Positions 7,844-17,069 of a stretch of 53,218 bases of DNA are shown in pieces (positions within the stretch are counted from its first letter, which is position 1; every line of letters begins with the position of its first letter). Location: contig JAFZAL010000163.1 of the NCBI GenBank assembly GCA_017557195.1, positions 1 through 53,218 on the forward strand, written 5' to 3'. The position numbers and the translations under genes were made by a program. This stretch comes from Thermoguttaceae bacterium. GTDB lineage: Bacteria; Planctomycetota; Planctomycetia; Pirellulales; Thermoguttaceae. Below the pieces are notes generated by a model, which saw only the letters and a list, made by a program, of their open reading frames with translations, searched no databases and was not told the DNA's origin.

Positions 7844-8092
7844 CTATTTCGGCTGATCTTCGCCTTTATCCTGAGCGAATATGGATGGGCTAAGGCGGAC
7901 GTCTTCAAGCTCTATCAGGTCGTCGTTATCGTCAAAGACGACGTCAACTTCCAGCGGAACGGGTTTGCAGGGCTTTCGGTCAACATCGCCGAGGAATGGG
8001 AACTCCCAGCGGGAATCGCCGTACTCAAAACAAATCATCGGATCGCTGTCAGGCGTACATTCCAATGTCGCATCTAAAGTTAACTTTTTCAT
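7844..8092 (-). CDS. Small acidic hypothetical protein
   Basis: This 82-residue protein, taken from ATG 8092 (the frame continues four codons to a TTG), has no signal peptide or membrane segment. It is rich in Asp/Glu and contains a run FDDNDDLIELEDVRLSPS, suggesting a small alpha/beta domain. I do not recognise the family. It sits upstream of two other small acidic proteins on the same strand. Confidence 0.55.
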   Translation of the reverse strand: MKKLTLDATLECTPDSDPMICFEYGDSRWEFPFLGDVDRKPCKPVPLEVDVVFDDNDDLIELEDVRLSPSIFAQDKGEDQPK

Positions 8093-8295
8093 TTTTTGTC
8101 TCAATCTTTGGGTTGAAGGTTTAAAATTTCATACAGGAACAATGCCGGCGTTGTTACAATGAACAAGCCGCTGAATTCTTCGTTGTTGTTATTCCCATTG
8201 TCTTAAGCGGGGGAAAGAACGACAGAATCCCGCCGCGTTCGCAGGCGCGGCGAGGATGAACGAAATTCTGTCACGTAACGATTTAACAAAAGACG

Positions 8296-8685
8296 TTACT
8301 CGATAAATTCGGGACACGCAGGAACGCTCAAAGCGACCTCGTTTCTCAAAAAGTTCGCCGCTTTAATGGCGTGAACATTGCCTTTGGGATCGGTCATGAC
8401 AAAGACGTCCGATTCCCGAATGTAAATAAGATGTCTGCAAAGGCAGGCTGTGCGATCCCACTGTTTGCCTTCGGTTTCAGCTTTCTTTTTGTCGGCTCTC
8501 CATTCCTGTTTAATTCGATACAGGGCGTCTTCCCAGAAGTCGTACCCGCCGATCATTCCTACAAGACTGCCGTATTCCGTACAGCCAACGAAACGAAAGA
8601 CGTAAAGCGGCGCGTCTTCTGCCAGAAGAATCTCTTGAGAGAAATCGTCCATTATATAGGGAAAGTCGTCGTTAATAAAATCCAT
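8296..8685 (-). CDS. Hypothetical cytosolic protein
   Basis: The frame encodes 129 residues starting behind an excellent ribosome-binding site (GGAGGTAAATC-ATG). Its N-terminal half is acidic (MDFINDDFPYIMDDF) and the middle contains a Gly-rich strand pair (GSLVGMIGGYDFWEDAL). There is no export signal. The family is not recognised. Together with the neighbours at 7844 and 8737 it forms a set of small, acidic minus-strand proteins, each with its own spacing, in a repeat-rich area. Confidence 0.7.
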   Translation of the reverse strand: MDFINDDFPYIMDDFSQEILLAEDAPLYVFRFVGCTEYGSLVGMIGGYDFWEDALYRIKQEWRADKKKAETEGKQWDRTACLCRHLIYIRESDVFVMTDPKGNVHAIKAANFLRNEVALSVPACPEFIE

Positions 8686-8736
8686 GATTTACCTCCATGC
8701 AATCTGTTTAAGATGTAACAATGTACAAAAGACCGA

Positions 8737-9288
8737 TTATTTGTCTCCGTTTCCTTTACCGTCCTCGTCTCCTTTACCGCCTCTTCTACTATAATATTCT
8801 TTAAGGAAACGTAAAAAAGCCTTGCGACGGTCTCTTTCCAGGTATCGAATCATGCCGTTCATGCCCATTCGGTTGGCAGTGTCGACGTCAATATTGTCGC
8901 TATAGTACCAGTCCGGCAGAACTTTATAGCCGCTGCTGCGGGCGTAACCCTGAACCAATTCCCGGAGTGGAAATTCAGAACAGCTGCAAACGCGAATGAC
9001 GTGTTCTGCGTCCCTGTAAATAACAAAAGGAAAGCCGATCTCTCTAATCCCCTTCGTTAAAGCGCAAATCGGTTCCGCATAATCTTCGTCATTGTGCGAT
9101 TCAATGTATTCGTCCGCAGACCGATACCCAAACACGTCGTTCTCTTTGACGATATCAACGGGATATTCAATCCCAATGCCCTTTGTAATAAGCAAAAGCC
9201 GATTTTCCATGTCCTCAAACAGTCTTTTGTCCGGGACTTCAAAGCAATGCTCGATGCCGTCCCTGTCTCGGTCGTAATAGTAAAACAT
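8737..9288 (-). CDS. Hypothetical protein
   Basis: From ATG 9288, chosen because AAGGAGG lies 8 nt upstream, the protein has 183 residues; the longer upstream frame lacks such a site. It starts MFYYYDRDRDGIEH, is moderately acidic in its middle (SADEYIESHNDEDYAEP) and ends in a basic, Gly-rich tail (RRGGKGDEDGKGNGDK). No transmembrane segment or known motif is seen. Function unknown. Confidence 0.7.
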   Translation of the reverse strand: MFYYYDRDRDGIEHCFEVPDKRLFEDMENRLLLITKGIGIEYPVDIVKENDVFGYRSADEYIESHNDEDYAEPICALTKGIREIGFPFVIYRDAEHVIRVCSCSEFPLRELVQGYARSSGYKVLPDWYYSDNIDVDTANRMGMNGMIRYLERDRRKAFLRFLKEYYSRRGGKGDEDGKGNGDK

Positions 9289-9882
9289 AGTTTTGTTCCT
9301 CCTTGGGTTGTCAACTATAAAACAAATCTTCCTTAGGACAACCACTATACCACAAACGAAAACGAAATGAAACACCCTGACGCGAAAAATCCCGAACGTA
9401 ACTGTCACAATTGCAATATGTTAAAAGTATTAGTTATAATTGAATTAGATGATAAATCCAACGACGAACAAAAGCGAGATACGCGTTAAACTTTGCGGTT
9501 TAAGAAGATGAGGGAAAACTGTCTGCTCCCCTTGTTTTTATGAATCGCCTTGTGTATTTTCTCAAGACTTCTCGTCTCTTGCTCATACTGTCTATTTTAA
9601 AACTCGAAAAAATTTTTTCAGATTTTTCGTTTTTTCTGGATGGTCTGGTGATTTCGTTCAAAAACGGGGACGTTTTCGTCGTTTTTTGGGATTGATTTCG
9701 GGGGAGAATTGTCTTGATTCCAGACGGGGAACGGGAGCGATATCGGCTTCTGGGTGTGCGCCTTCGCACCGCGGCAGCGCGGATTGGGAGCGGCGCCACG
9801 CCGCCCCCCCTTGTTAATGAAGAAAGCTCTGATTATAATAAATTCAATTAGTTATATATTATTAATCGATTTGAGGCGTATT
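9289..9882. other. Intergenic region with inverted GC-rich repeat copy
   Basis: No gene supported. The stretch 9768-9808 (cagcgcggattgggagcggc core) is the inverse of 13862-13902, so it is a dispersed repeat. The AT-rich part 9820-9882 is the likely promoter region of the transporter. Confidence 0.55.
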
Positions 9883-11307
9883 ATGCGTTGGCTTTATCTG
9901 TTTTATATTGTAATTGCGTCCGCGCTGGGCGGGCTGATTTTCGGGTTCGACTCCGGCGTTATTTCCGGCTGTGAAAAGGTCATCCAGGATCAGTATCAAC
10001 TCACGCCGTTTAACCACGGGTTAACGGTGTCGATTGCTTTAATCGGTACGGTAATCGGCGCGTTTGGAATCGGGCGTCCGTGCGACCTGCTCGGCAGACG
10101 CCGTTCTCTGTTTTTGATGGCGCTGTTGTTCTTTATTTCGGCGGCAGGCTGCGCGTTCGCCCCGAACTGGCTGACGCTTGTCATCATGAGATTTATCGGC
10201 GGGCTGGCGATTGGCGGCGTTTCGGTCGTCGTGCCGCTGTACATTGTAGAAATCGCGCCAGGACATTTGCGAGGCCGTCTGGTTGCGATAAACCAGCTCA
10301 ATATCGTCTGCGGTATTTTGGCGTCGTACGTTTCCAACTATCTGGTTGCCAGGGCGATTGACAATCAGTCGGTTGTTTGGGACTGGTGCACAAAGCTGGC
10401 GAACTTCTTTGTTACAACGCCTATGGGCGCGGACGAAATCAAATGGAGGCTCATGCTCGGGGCGGAATGTCTGCCGATTATTCTATTCTGGGCGCTGCTG
10501 TTTACTATTCCGGAAAGCCCGCGATGGCTGGTGAGAAAGAATCGCAAAGAGGAAGCGAAGAAGGTTCTGGAAAAGATCGGAGACGAGAACTGCGACAAGA
10601 CGCTCGACGAGATTTCCAATTCTCTGGCGATGATTCAACGTCAGGGACAGGACAACGTCCGACTCTTCCAGAAGAAGTACCTGTGGGTTATTTTCCTTGC
10701 CTGGGCGGTGGCGATGTTCAATCAGTTGTCGGGCATCAATGCGATCATTTACTACGCGCCCAGAGTATTTGAAATGTGCAATCTGGGAACGAATTCCGCC
10801 TTGCTTGCCAGCGTTGGACTTGGAACCGTCAACCTGATATTTACGGTTTTGGCGCTGTTCTTTATCGACTGGTTTGGACGCCGCGCTCTTTTGATATTTG
10901 GCGCGCTGGGCACGACCGCCATGCACGTTCTGATTGCATGGCAGCTGTACCTCCCAAAAGAGCAGATCAATTCGACAGTGTGCGTTATTGGATTATTCGG
11001 ATTTCTCGCCTTCTTTGCGATTTCGCAGGGCGCGGTAATCTGGGTGTTCATTTCGGAAATCTTCCCCAACGCGGTTCGAGCCAAAGGTCAGGCGCTGGGA
11101 TCGTTTACGCACTGGTTTATGGCTGCGGTCGTATCGTGGGCGTTCCCGATTGTTGTTAATTACGCGGTCTGGCCGGCGTTTGCGTTCTTCGCCTGTATGA
11201 CGGCGCTGCAGTTCTTCTTCGCCGCGTTCCTCATGCCGGAAACCAAAGGCGGAACAATCGAACAGATGGAAAAAGAACTTGTTACATCATCGGAGGGGAC
11301 GAAGTAA
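9883..11307 (+). CDS. MFS sugar transporter (sugar porter family)
   Basis: From ATG 9883 the protein has 474 residues and about 12 membrane helices. Sugar-porter signatures are present: GFDSGVISG in helix 1, the loop 2-3 motif DLLGRRRSL, PESPRWL before the central loop, GRR after helix 8 and PETKGG at the C-terminus. Members import hexoses or pentoses with protons in the inner membrane. The track-length frame begins further upstream, but its first 43 codons run through a GC-rich repeat, so the MRWLYLFYIV start after TTGAGG is preferred. Nearby secreted glycan-degrading enzymes suggest it takes up their products. Confidence 0.93.
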   Translation: MRWLYLFYIVIASALGGLIFGFDSGVISGCEKVIQDQYQLTPFNHGLTVSIALIGTVIGAFGIGRPCDLLGRRRSLFLMALLFFISAAGCAFAPNWLTLVIMRFIGGLAIGGVSVVVPLYIVEIAPGHLRGRLVAINQLNIVCGILASYVSNYLVARAIDNQSVVWDWCTKLANFFVTTPMGADEIKWRLMLGAECLPIILFWALLFTIPESPRWLVRKNRKEEAKKVLEKIGDENCDKTLDEISNSLAMIQRQGQDNVRLFQKKYLWVIFLAWAVAMFNQLSGINAIIYYAPRVFEMCNLGTNSALLASVGLGTVNLIFTVLALFFIDWFGRRALLIFGALGTTAMHVLIAWQLYLPKEQINSTVCVIGLFGFLAFFAISQGAVIWVFISEIFPNAVRAKGQALGSFTHWFMAAVVSWAFPIVVNYAVWPAFAFFACMTALQFFFAAFLMPETKGGTIEQMEKELVTSSEGTK

Positions 11308-11602
11308 AACGAAGTGAGCGAAGCGAACGTAGTTACGCTTTGTTCGAAGTGTGAAATGCAGTATTGCGTAAGCCGGACAAGCGCTCGGATGGCGCCCGTC
11401 CCTGGGCGCCTACTTGACGGCTATGCCGTCAAGATTTTTTTCTTATGCGGCTGAGACAGCCGCGATCCAGCAGGTCGGAGCGGTTGTTCTGCGAAAGAGT
11501 ATTTTCTAGTACCAGCAAGGCGCCCAGGGACGGGCGCCATCCGGGGAAGGGTTTTGGCTTCGTCGTTTTGGTATGCACGATTCTCGCCGTTTTCCGAAAA
11601 AA
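11308..11602. repeat. Intergenic region with a perfect 25-bp inverted repeat
   Basis: It starts with a GAAGTGAGCGAAGCGAACGT repeat copy. A perfect 25-bp inverted repeat (11387-11411 and 11518-11542; arms begin GGATGGCGCCCGTCCCTGGG) flanks about 106 bp that include a TTGACGGC-GCCGTCAA palindrome. It lies between the convergent transporter and hydrolase genes. Confidence 0.8.
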
Positions 11603-13771
11603 CTACTTCCCGCTGCGGATTTTGTACATGTCTCTGCCGACGGATCGGACGGCTTGGATGAGTTCTTTATACGGCGTGTCGACAAGGTCGACCAGGCCGA
11701 TCTGGTAGTTCTCGCCGTCGCCGCGGCCGGTGGTCGCCTGAGAGCCGTACTGGAACCAGTGCGTTCCGACCCAGTAGGGGTTCTCCAGCGCGCCGCGGAC
11801 GTAGTTCTCGTAATGCTGCGCCCGGTCGGCTTGCGATTTGCAGGGAACCAGTCCCGTATGGAACATGCCGCGATCCAGCGCGCCAAAATGGAATTCCCCG
11901 ATAATACACGGTTTGTCGACGCCTTCCGGCAATGTGAAGTTGGCGATGGAGCGGTTATAGCGGTTAAAGCTGACGACGTCACAGTACTTCGCGCTGGCGC
12001 GAATCGCCAGGTCGTTGCCCCACGCGAACCGGCAGCCCAAGTCCAGCTTATTGGGGGCGAGTTCCTGAATGATCTCGTGAATGGTCTGGAAGTACTTCTC
12101 GCTGATAACCGTATAGAACGCCCGAAGGTCGTCGCCCGCCAAGTTTTTATCCGGGACGGTTTGCGATTCCAGCAGCGCGTCCCAGCTTTCGTAGGATGTC
12201 TTCCAGACGCTGTTGAGGGCGTCGACGGTTTTGTACTTGTCGCGAAGCCATGTAACAAAGGCGATCTTTGCCGGCTGGTCGGCGGGAGACGCCAACGCGC
12301 CCAGCGACAGCGATGTATCGTCACCCCAGGACATCTCGTTGTTGACGAAGTACCCGATGCAGTACGGGTCGTCGATCGTCTCTTTCATGCTGGTTAAAGA
12401 ACGGCGGAACGAGTCGGCGAATTTGGGGTCGAACGGGTCGGTGAACTTGCCCCAGTACCCGGCGGAACCCTCGATTTGTCTTGCGCCGGCGTGAAGCGTG
12501 GCGACGTACGGCGTCTTGCGTGACGAGTACAGATAGATGTTTTTGTCAGACCAGTTGGCTATCGTGTTCATCGCCCAGGATTCCAGACGCGCGTGGGCTT
12601 CCTCGCCTGCCTGTTTGTACCAGCCGTCGCCGAATTTTCGGTACAGGTTGGCGGCGGTGAAGTTGTACGTCTTGAACGGGCAGTGGGTTGAATAGTAGTT
12701 GTGCGGCGCCCAGCCGGCGGTCGAATAGAACTGCTTGAAGTTCGGGTCGTCCTGTGCGGGCAACCCTTCAAAATAGAACTCGCGGTCTGTTACAGGCGTC
12801 GTCGCGTTGCCTGTCCCGACGCAGTCAACGCCGTGAGACCAGAACAGATTCCCGTCCGGGTCGACAAGCCACCATTTCCCGTCCAGCTTGACGGTGTAGA
12901 AATGTCCGCGGGCTTCTTGTTTCGGGCCGTCCGCCCAGCCGCCGTATTTATCCCAGCAGGCAGGGCGCGGGTTGGCTTTCCAGTCCGCCTGTTCCTGAGC
13001 GACGCGCCCTTTGAGTTCCTCGTCAGAATGCGTTTTGCCGGGCCAGTCCTCGTGCTTGAACTGCCCGTAGACGTCAATCATCGGGAAGAATTCGTCGACC
13101 GTCATGCTTCGCCACGATTTGCCGGACGCGGACTCGTTGACCTCGGACTGATTTATTGCATCGGTAGACGGGGCGACTTCAATCTTAAAGACGGCAAAGC
13201 GAACCGGCTGTGCTGGCTGCGTTACGAACAGCCAGACGGACTCCATTTTCGTGAAGTCAATCGACTTGGACGCAGCGCGATCTCCGGAATCGTAGTTGAT
13301 ACGCACGCCGCCGGGTCCGCCGCGCATGGCAAAGAGCTTGTCCATAATCTCCGGGGCAAGACTCTGATTTGGCAGCGGGATTTCCCAAACGATCTTGTCT
13401 TTCGCCTTGATCTGTTTGGAAACGGAATGCCAACGCTGGGTTTTGGTTGAGTTGACGTCGTCGACGCGGCAGCAGACGGTTAAGGGAGCGTCTTCCATGT
13501 TTTTGATTGTTACATAAACAGACGTCTGCGGGCGGGACGCATCCCAGTTCCCGTGAATTGTAACGCCGGGCCAGTTGTAATTCTTGCCCAAGGCGGTAAC
13601 GACGGTTCTGTCCGGCAGGGATTCGACTTCCGAGTCCTTTATATCGAGCTTGTCAGCCTGCGACGGCTCGTAGACGCTAAACGCGCCCGGCGCCGCGTCC
13701 GCTCTTGACGCCAACGCCAGCGCCGCGCTCAAAACGAACGCCGTCAGAGCAATAATTCTATTGGATTTCAT
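11603..13771 (-). CDS. Secreted GH-A clan glycoside hydrolase, beta-agarase/GH50-like
   Basis: This 722-residue protein begins with a signal peptide (IIALTAFVLSAALALASRADA). Residues ~25-210 look like a beta-sandwich carbohydrate-binding region, followed by a TIM-barrel beginning GKWWLVDPDGNLFWSHGVD, which is characteristic of agarase-like enzymes. Two clan-A catalytic glutamates are plausible: the acid/base in YFVNNEMSW and the nucleophile in CIIGEFHFG. Such enzymes cleave beta-galactosidic bonds in polysaccharides; whether the substrate is agar-like or another galactan cannot be told. Good ribosome-binding site (AAAAGGAGTTTTATC). Convergent with the sugar transporter, which may import its products. 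Confidence 0.75.
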   Translation of the reverse strand: MKSNRIIALTAFVLSAALALASRADAAPGAFSVYEPSQADKLDIKDSEVESLPDRTVVTALGKNYNWPGVTIHGNWDASRPQTSVYVTIKNMEDAPLTVCCRVDDVNSTKTQRWHSVSKQIKAKDKIVWEIPLPNQSLAPEIMDKLFAMRGGPGGVRINYDSGDRAASKSIDFTKMESVWLFVTQPAQPVRFAVFKIEVAPSTDAINQSEVNESASGKSWRSMTVDEFFPMIDVYGQFKHEDWPGKTHSDEELKGRVAQEQADWKANPRPACWDKYGGWADGPKQEARGHFYTVKLDGKWWLVDPDGNLFWSHGVDCVGTGNATTPVTDREFYFEGLPAQDDPNFKQFYSTAGWAPHNYYSTHCPFKTYNFTAANLYRKFGDGWYKQAGEEAHARLESWAMNTIANWSDKNIYLYSSRKTPYVATLHAGARQIEGSAGYWGKFTDPFDPKFADSFRRSLTSMKETIDDPYCIGYFVNNEMSWGDDTSLSLGALASPADQPAKIAFVTWLRDKYKTVDALNSVWKTSYESWDALLESQTVPDKNLAGDDLRAFYTVISEKYFQTIHEIIQELAPNKLDLGCRFAWGNDLAIRASAKYCDVVSFNRYNRSIANFTLPEGVDKPCIIGEFHFGALDRGMFHTGLVPCKSQADRAQHYENYVRGALENPYWVGTHWFQYGSQATTGRGDGENYQIGLVDLVDTPYKELIQAVRSVGRDMYKIRSGK

Positions 13772-14490
13772 GATAAAACTCCTTTTGAGGAAAATGGGTG
13801 GGAACGATTTCTTTCTTGATAAATAGAATTATAGCAGAAGTTGAACGCGGTTGGAATAGCCCCCGGCGGCGAGGCGCCGCTCCCAGTCCGCGCTGCCGCG
13901 CGTTTGCCAACAATCGCTCCCGTTGGTCGCTTATATTTTCCTTACTAAAGTTTTTTGGAAAGGGGAGTATGAGGGGAAGAACCTTTTTTTCAAAAAAGGT
14001 TTTCCCCTCTTAATTAACTTGAAAAAACTTCCCTAAAAGGGAGCCAGCTTGCTGGCGACCGAAAGTTTTTTCAAGCGAGCGAAGCTCGCCGAAGAAATTT
14101 TAAGCCGCAAAGATCGCAAAGGACGCAAAGAAATAGAGGGCGGGAACGGAACGACAGTTAAAATCTCACGTAAAGTTCGCGAAGTTCGTAAAGTTTTAAA
14201 GATTTTTTGGCGAAAAAAGCGTAACTATGCTCCCGCCTTCCATTTATATATAAATAGTTAACATTTATAAGTCCAACGTTTTCTTACTCTTAGGAAAAAT
14301 ATTTAGAAAGTTTAATAATTATCGAAAAATAATTGTTAATCTTTGCGAACTATTTTTCAAACTGTGCGTACTGATACTAGAACGAGCGATCGGACAGTTG
14401 ATTCCGAGAGTTCATTCGAGAATCAAGGTTGTGTTTTTTTAAGTTAGTTGTTTGGTTTTACGGACCCTACCAATACAGGAGACAGACATC
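13772..14490. repeat. Intergenic region (~720 bp): palindrome, repeats and a conserved leader
   Basis: 13862-13902 is the inverted partner of 9768-9808. 13971-14009 is a near-perfect hairpin (GAGGGGAA..AACCTTTTTT facing AAAAAAGGTTTTCCCCTC). 14100-14200 carries cgcaaagat/cgcgaagtt 9-mer blocks. From about 14305 an AT-rich leader starts that is repeated before the gene at 15185. No coding sequence is supported. Confidence 0.7.
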
Positions 14491-14919
14491 ATGAAAAAGT
14501 TTTTTGCAGCAATCGTTATGGTTTGCCTGATCGGCGCTTTTAGCAATCAGGCAATGGCGCAAGGTCCTCGCGACAACGGCCGTCCCGGACAGAAACCCGC
14601 TGCCGTGAATCATCAGCCCGCTCCGGGTAATCACGTTGGCGCCGTCCAGGCTCCTCGTCCCGCCGCTCAACCGGCTCCTTCCCAAGCTCCGCGACACGCC
14701 CAACCGGCTCCGCCCCAACCCCCGCGACACGCCCAACCGGCTCCGCCGCCCCCAGCTCCGCGACATGCCAAGCCGCTTCCGCCGCCCCCTGCTCCGCATC
14801 ACGCCCGACCGCTTCCTCCCCCGGAACCAGCGCCAGCCCCGAGACCGATCATCGACTATCAACCAGGAGTTGGACTTTACATCGGCGGCGAACATTTCGG
14901 ATTTACCATTTCCCTGTAA
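14491..14919 (+). CDS. Small exported proline/alanine-rich protein, paralog 1
   Basis: This 142-residue protein has a clear signal peptide (MKKFFAAIVMVCLIGAF..AMA) and then a Pro/Ala/His-rich body built from repeats like APRHAQPAPP. It ends in a short conserved block, GVGLYIGGEHFGFTISL. AGGAGACAG lies ahead of the start. The paralog at 15185 shares the leader, ribosome-binding site and terminator, showing a tandem duplication; a third paralog is at 28474. The composition suggests an extended, wall- or envelope-associated linker protein, but the function is unknown. Confidence 0.85.
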   Translation: MKKFFAAIVMVCLIGAFSNQAMAQGPRDNGRPGQKPAAVNHQPAPGNHVGAVQAPRPAAQPAPSQAPRHAQPAPPQPPRHAQPAPPPPAPRHAKPLPPPPAPHHARPLPPPEPAPAPRPIIDYQPGVGLYIGGEHFGFTISL

Positions 14920-14948
14920 ACTGACCTGACCGGTAGTCTGATGAAAAC

Positions 14949-14984
14949 GCGGCGACGCAATAAAATGCGCCGCCGTTGTTTTTG
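14949..14984 (+). terminator. Terminator of paralog 1
   Basis: GCGGCGACGCA / TGCGCCGCCGT stem with one A-C mismatch and an ATAAAA loop, followed by a T-rich tract. The same sequence recurs after paralog 2. Confidence 0.7.
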
Positions 14985-15184
14985 GGTTAATATTTCTGCT
15001 TTTAGCAGAAAGATTTTGAATTCTAATAATTATCGAAAAATAATTGTTAATCTCTCGAACCTGTTTTTAATCTGTGCGTAATAGTAATAAAATGAGCGAT
15101 CATTCAAGGAAAAACGTTAAGTTTGATTTTTGTTTAACTTAATCGTTTGGTTACCCAGCCCAACCAATACAGGAGACAGACTTT

Positions 15185-15577
15185 ATGAAGAAGTTTATTG
15201 TAGCAATGATTATTGTTTGCCTGAGCGCTTCTTTTTGCAGCTCGGCAATGGCGAGAGGTCGTTATCGCAGCAACGGTCGTTTTAGACCGACGCCGACGCC
15301 AGCCGCTCAACCCGCTCCCGCTCCGGATAAACAAGTTACCCCAGTTCCGGAACCTGCCCCAGCCGCTCAGCCCGCTCCCGCTGCGGATAATCAAGTTACC
15401 CCGGCTCCGGAACCTCGCCCTGCCGCTCAACCCGCTCCGCAACGCACTCAACGCGCTCCACAGCCAGCCCCGCGCCGCGGACGCCGGATTCGACCATCTG
15501 TAGGCATAGGCATTGGTCCTCGAGGCGTTGGTATTGGCATTGGCATCGGCCCCGTTGGGATTGGCATCCCCCTGTAA
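15185..15577 (+). CDS. Small exported proline/alanine-rich protein, paralog 2
   Basis: The 130-residue product repeats the plan of its neighbour: signal peptide (MKKFIVAMIIVCLSASFCSSAMA), a Pro/Ala/Gln-rich body with two near-identical AAQPAPA-D-QVTP segments, an arginine-rich patch (RTQRAPQPAPRRGRRIRP), and a C-terminal Gly/Ile-rich strand-forming end (GVGIGIGIGPVGIGIPL). Leader and terminator are copies of those of paralog 1. Regulation is therefore probably shared. The strand-like C-terminus may mediate assembly or anchoring; this is inference. Confidence 0.85.
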   Translation: MKKFIVAMIIVCLSASFCSSAMARGRYRSNGRFRPTPTPAAQPAPAPDKQVTPVPEPAPAAQPAPAADNQVTPAPEPRPAAQPAPQRTQRAPQPAPRRGRRIRPSVGIGIGPRGVGIGIGIGPVGIGIPL

Positions 15578-15634
15578 AATGAACTGACGATAGTATCTGT
15601 ACTGAAATACACAGGCAATAGTACGGATGAAAAC

Positions 15635-15670
15635 GCGGCGACGCAATAAAATGCGCCGCCGTTGTTGTTT
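15635..15670 (+). terminator. Terminator of paralog 2
   Basis: Same stem-loop as at 14949-14984, from the duplication. Confidence 0.7.
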
Positions 15671-15902
15671 TGTGGAAGTATCTCATTTTTCCGTTCCTGG
15701 CTCATCAATCGCTTTGCGAATAATTGCTAATTGCTCATTGATAATTGTTAATTATCTCTCCCCCCTATTCCAATCTTTTAACGAAAGCGCTAAGATAGAG
15801 GTTAAAGACGGAATGTTACGAGTTAAGGACGCCATGCGTTCCTTGAGCTATTTTTTAACCGAGTTTTCAATAATCGAATTACGTTCAGATTAGGGCGCTA
15901 AA

Positions 15903-16289
15903 ATGGTAATTGAAAGACGAGAAATTTTAGAAGAAATAATGCGCATTAGAAAGCGTTATTGTAAAATTGTCAGTTTTTTTCATGATGGAAGAATGAAAAA
16001 AAGGTTTTCATTCGATCCAGCTACGCCTAAAAAGGACGTCTTGTTTTGTTTTAGGAGACTGTTTTATATTGATAGCAATGTTTATAAAGAGTTTGAAGAC
16101 TTCGATTGGAGGTTAAAAAAACAATTTGAACAACTCTGTCGTGAATTAGACGTTTATGTAGAGCGTGAAGAAGAGTTTGACGTTTTACCGGTCGAAGCTC
16201 CAGATGAAATTATTCAAATGGCAAAAGTATTAGACGAACAGTTTATGGCGGCAGGTTTTGGACATTGGTTTAAAAATTTCAATGAGTAA
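15903..16289 (+). CDS. Hypothetical charged protein
   Basis: This 128-residue, AT-rich gene encodes a highly charged helical protein (MVIERREILEEIMRIRKRYC..., VYVEREEEFDVLPVEAPDE) without export signal. No known motif is recognised. It lies 35 bp upstream of a second AT-rich hypothetical gene and may share its transcript. The lower GC than neighbouring genes hints at recent acquisition. Confidence 0.65.
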   Translation: MVIERREILEEIMRIRKRYCKIVSFFHDGRMKKRFSFDPATPKKDVLFCFRRLFYIDSNVYKEFEDFDWRLKKQFEQLCRELDVYVEREEEFDVLPVEAPDEIIQMAKVLDEQFMAAGFGHWFKNFNE

Positions 16290-16324
16290 TAAAGCGATTT
16301 GTAACAATAAGGAGTATGTTTAGA

Positions 16325-17014
16325 ATGGCTAAGCTTTTATATCCGCGTTGTCCTTTTAGTCATCAGGAAATTGATGAAATCTTTAAGAAACTACAAGTTT
16401 TTCAAGAAGAATTATTAAAATCCAAAAAATGGAACTTTGAATCTGATGACGATCGAACCTTGTTTTTCAAAGATACTATGGATGGCAATCCTGAATATAA
16501 GATTTATCGACTTTGGAAATCTGTCACAGAATCAATAATGATGTTAGCAGATGGCGACGCTGTTGAAAGCGAGTATCTTGAAAACTCAACGGAGTGGGAA
16601 GAATATTCAGAGTTGGAAACTCAAATGATTTATGAACAAAAACTTCCATACGATTCCCCTGAATGGCAAGCTGTAATTGAAAAATATCGCCGTAAAGACG
16701 AAAAAACAGAATGTGAAACAAATACTGATGCTGGTAAGATTGAAAGCGAAGCTATCAGTGAATTGTCTGAGGAAAAATCGGAGGATGAAAATCCGAATGA
16801 TTCTCCACCAACGCATGGAATAACCAAACAGGAAGTTCAAGAAGCCTTAGATGAATTCCATCGCCATACTATTGTTAACCCGAATAAAACGCTTTTTCTT
16901 TCCCATCTGTCAGACGGCAGTTTGGAAGTCAAAGATGGCGATAAGGTTGTTGCCAGGGTTGAACGAATTGAATCAGGTGAATTCAGTGTTGAATATTTTG
17001 AATCGGAAGAATAA
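16325..17014 (+). CDS. Hypothetical acidic protein
   Basis: From ATG 16325 the product has 229 residues. That start is chosen because AAGGAG is correctly spaced from it but too close to the ATG nine bases earlier. The protein is cytosolic, Glu/Asp-rich and contains a low-complexity acidic middle (ESEAISELSEEKSEDENP) followed by a small C-terminal domain (SDGSLEVKDGDKVVARVERI). Pairs with the gene at 15903 in an AT-rich segment. Function not recognised. Confidence 0.7.
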   Translation: MAKLLYPRCPFSHQEIDEIFKKLQVFQEELLKSKKWNFESDDDRTLFFKDTMDGNPEYKIYRLWKSVTESIMMLADGDAVESEYLENSTEWEEYSELETQMIYEQKLPYDSPEWQAVIEKYRRKDEKTECETNTDAGKIESEAISELSEEKSEDENPNDSPPTHGITKQEVQEALDEFHRHTIVNPNKTLFLSHLSDGSLEVKDGDKVVARVERIESGEFSVEYFESEE

Positions 17015-17069
17015 ATCGTCTTTAAACAAAATTTATCGTTAAAACAATTTTCCCTTATACCCAAACAAA

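Noticed and set aside
7628..8077. Plus-strand frame of 149 codons
   Set aside because: It spans dispersed repeats and the reverse of the small minus-strand gene at 7844; composition is Arg-rich and not protein-like.
9500..9799. Minus-strand frame of 99 codons
   Set aside because: Arg/Ser-rich translation of repeat and AT-rich promoter sequence, with no ribosome-binding site.
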